26,995 bases of DNA from a virus: positions 1 to 26,995 of IMG/VR virus record IMGVR_UViG_3300030380_005920. One strand, 5' to 3'. How positions within the stretch are numbered: the stretch's first letter is position 1; each line of letters starts with the position of its first letter. The position numbers were made by a program, and so were the translations under genes. A model generated the notes under the pieces. That model was not told the origin of the DNA and searched no databases. It saw only the letters and a program-made list of their open reading frames with translations. Shown one piece after another: positions 26,101-26,995 of the stretch.

Positions 26101-26995
26101 GATAAATACATCAAAGTCTAAAGGTAAGCAAACAGCGTCTCACGAAGGGTTACATGCTTATATGGATTTAATGTTTGACGGTAAACCTGCTTTAAAGCAA
26201 AACTTTGCAAATCAATTAATAAGCGTTTTGTCTGAAGTAAATCTTGGAACTGGCATAGACTTATACTCAGAAATATTAAAAGACCCTGCTCTTGCTGGTA
26301 AAAAACAACTGCAGTTAGAAGAACTTATGACTTACACTGCTGAGTTTTTAGCAAGAAAAGAAAACAGATATTTAATACAAGAAGGTGTAGTTGGTAAAGT
26401 AGCAGACTTTTTTAATAACTTTTCTAAATCTGTTACAGGCAAACCAGCCGATGCATTTACTCATCAAGATATTATAAATATATTAGGTAGATACTCTGCT
26501 AAAGGTGATTATTCTAAATTAAAAGGTTTAGATAGATATGTTGAGATCGGTGAAAACATAGAAGGTCAAATGGCTAGAAGACCTATTGAAACTATGAAGG
26601 ATCAAACTAAAAGGCTTGAAGCTTCAAAAAAACAAATAATACAAAAGATAACAGATCTTAATATAGCTAAGCTTGAGAATTATAAAAGTGAAATTGCAGA
26701 CTTACAAAAAGAACTACGAGAAAACATTAATCCTGAGCTAAATAAAATTAATGACATTATCAAGAAAGGAGATCCTAGAGATTTATTAAATCAATTTTTA
26801 AGTCAAAAAGGTAGTGATGGTAATTTTAAAAATAAATATACTAAAGAAGAAATAAAAGAAGGCGGTATAGGTAGAAAAGACTTTAACGAAACAGCCAAGC
26901 TAATTCTTGAAAGTGATTTTGTAAAAAACATGATAACTACTAGCACTGGTGAGTTACGTTTTAAAAAAGGTGGCTCTAACGAGCAAATGTTCTAT
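23189..26995 (+). CDS. Giant internal virion protein with HExxH zincin motif, 3'-truncated
   Basis: The frame is open from ATG 23189 to the window end with no stop: 1269 residues, gene unfinished. The N-terminus (FELNGQPVTLEQL ... FEEYLEEMKKNGLVEK) resembles a small motif seen at the start of large phage internal proteins. Residues about 40-110 are low complexity. From 600 to 810 there are short Gly-rich hydrophobic segments (GSLGGLMVYL, GVGAGFYLGGQLL, HLMTGFGLGF) that might touch membrane. Residues 985-989 are HEGLH, a zinc metallopeptidase signature; a possible third ligand lies in EELMTYTAEFL (Glu1044, Glu1045 or Glu1052). Residues about 1128-1192 form a charged coiled coil. Large multidomain proteins with zincin domains are known among phage polyvalent and ejected proteins. 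Ejection with DNA and peptidase activity are inferred; packaging-only cargo is an alternative. Confidence 0.7.
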   Translation, partial: MFELNGQPVTLEQLQSDAAQYNATFEEYLEEMKKNGLVEKTNGSQIEDATAESNVTASEPVDFLSELQPAAQSSTAVVPSIGQSELNKFYSTAPTSPVVAYSKTENDKNIAELNLKKIVPEKIQQTTGISSFGVPTTTLVDKQLSDEDLKYNEKIQEEIDAQVSSSLEKLEAWAEHDFFTKKEYLRGITNTKTLTAYEELEDPDKQDLKEVFKRNILSAGGFGKSYFPGLNETHIDKVFEDAFANAKNSEKGEEQRKDIDIAIDEGNKKGISIDQNIDSLNSVMKSTYGKKPEQELALLLDFEEKIATGKIDGFFPEDKKNRKEELINQLFYKDELKTVFDPITKETRLVATGKRIPKDGGYKVFHDFNTGQNIQNPTERKAPTGTVDVTSAFEMYMSKYKNTSRGDLAKFNDRLLLEESGYNIEGDQIESVAINDKTLRGLLSEYKRPNSAIFDVPIKKLTELGYIANKWDFWSRDIFAPGADFDEIKPISYENKPYSNEQEFIEYLEVRNQQGLDIAAKKHALWQTYHLNRDVTSIAKTRTGQVLGAFSETVFGPEITEEQFGFTNQKTVDVFAQEIAPASGLELSEDQKRHTERTLGDQMYENVGSLGGLMVYLTPMGRTLKPATTAIARLNAPRYFMKGKQISSGNLIKFASKNRTSVENLVKAGTVVKKPASVWNKGKALALGATLEEFKMKEGLGALTDGRLEFERGVGAGFYLGGQLLPYSFKNATKYNPLNSFLEKAFKNAPAFVIAAEAGEAINAVVDDLQGREEFQTFVKKHWGDYDKNVERTILHLMTGFGLGFTHTKRFDFKRFSGIKNFKDQAIKKVIEKQDVLENQAKKEGVDITNEKAYGEWLDGQMAVGNKDLQKMERYHQDFLEADAYLEKINEVEEWTDPAKAKKHYEEHYKGLKDLYKSRGKELIVEVTNQPLYQEFFDTRGNLQRQEVSALFTRLSDIKDGTTTKNQAKIQINTSKSKGKQTASHEGLHAYMDLMFDGKPALKQNFANQLISVLSEVNLGTGIDLYSEILKDPALAGKKQLQLEELMTYTAEFLARKENRYLIQEGVVGKVADFFNNFSKSVTGKPADAFTHQDIINILGRYSAKGDYSKLKGLDRYVEIGENIEGQMARRPIETMKDQTKRLEASKKQIIQKITDLNIAKLENYKSEIADLQKELRENINPELNKINDIIKKGDPRDLLNQFLSQKGSDGNFKNKYTKEEIKEGGIGRKDFNETAKLILESDFVKNMITTSTGELRFKKGGSNEQMFY
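26141..26155 (+). other. HExxH zinc-peptidase signature
   Basis: Codons in the reading frame of the giant protein encode HEGLH (residues 985-989), followed by AYMD. It is preceded by a beta-strand-like AKIQINTS and a Lys-rich loop, and followed 55-63 residues later by a Glu-containing helix (EELMTYTAEF). That layout matches gluzincin-type metallopeptidases, in which the two His and a downstream Glu bind zinc and the motif Glu is catalytic. Confidence 0.65.

Overview
The window is a single block of late structural genes from a tailed double-stranded DNA virus. All 13 genes lie on the + strand, most junctions are 3-60 bases, and no stretch over 60 bases lacks a gene. No host chromosomal genes, tRNAs, CRISPR arrays, integrase or insertion sequences were seen. 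Gene order and protein types fit a short-tailed (podovirus-like) phage with a portal / ring / P22 gp4-like connector / muzzle-type nozzle, closest in style to crAss-like and related uncultured marine phages. The DNA is strongly AT-rich. The gene starts have no Shine-Dalgarno sequence and instead an A/T-only leader, usually followed by ATGG. This suits a Bacteroidota-type host, but the host is inferred, not shown.

Layout. (1) Packaging and head, 2-6606: the 3' part of the terminase large subunit (Walker B onward plus the nuclease), an 808-residue portal with a Gln-rich C-terminal coil, a very acidic scaffold-like protein, and an HK97-type major capsid protein with a beta-rich inserted domain. 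A textbook intrinsic terminator with a UUCG loop follows the capsid gene. (2) Neck and tail, 6664-18895: an unrecognised 274-residue protein bounded by a second UUCG hairpin, a 253-residue ring/adaptor candidate, a 572-residue P22 gp4-like connector carrying an extra beta-sandwich region, and a 2953-residue muzzle-type nozzle protein. (3) Accessory structural proteins, 18900-20495: a beta-rich, internally duplicated fibre-like protein and a 128-residue protein with a conserved-looking C-terminus. (4) Internal virion/cargo module, 20537 to the end: a heptad-plus-hendecad repeat protein, a protein ending in an EF-hand loop, and the first 1269 residues of a giant protein containing an HExxH zincin motif.

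The first block builds and fills the capsid. The second closes the portal and makes the short tail, with surface-binding domains apparently inserted into connector and nozzle. The last three genes look like proteins packaged in the head and ejected ahead of, or with, the DNA. The points most worth following are the HExxH motif in the giant internal protein, the roughly 1200-residue beta-domain insertion that splits the nozzle core, the 11-residue repeat array, and the sharply different Phe codon use of the capsid gene. Family assignments come from recognising motifs and gene order by eye; no database search was run.
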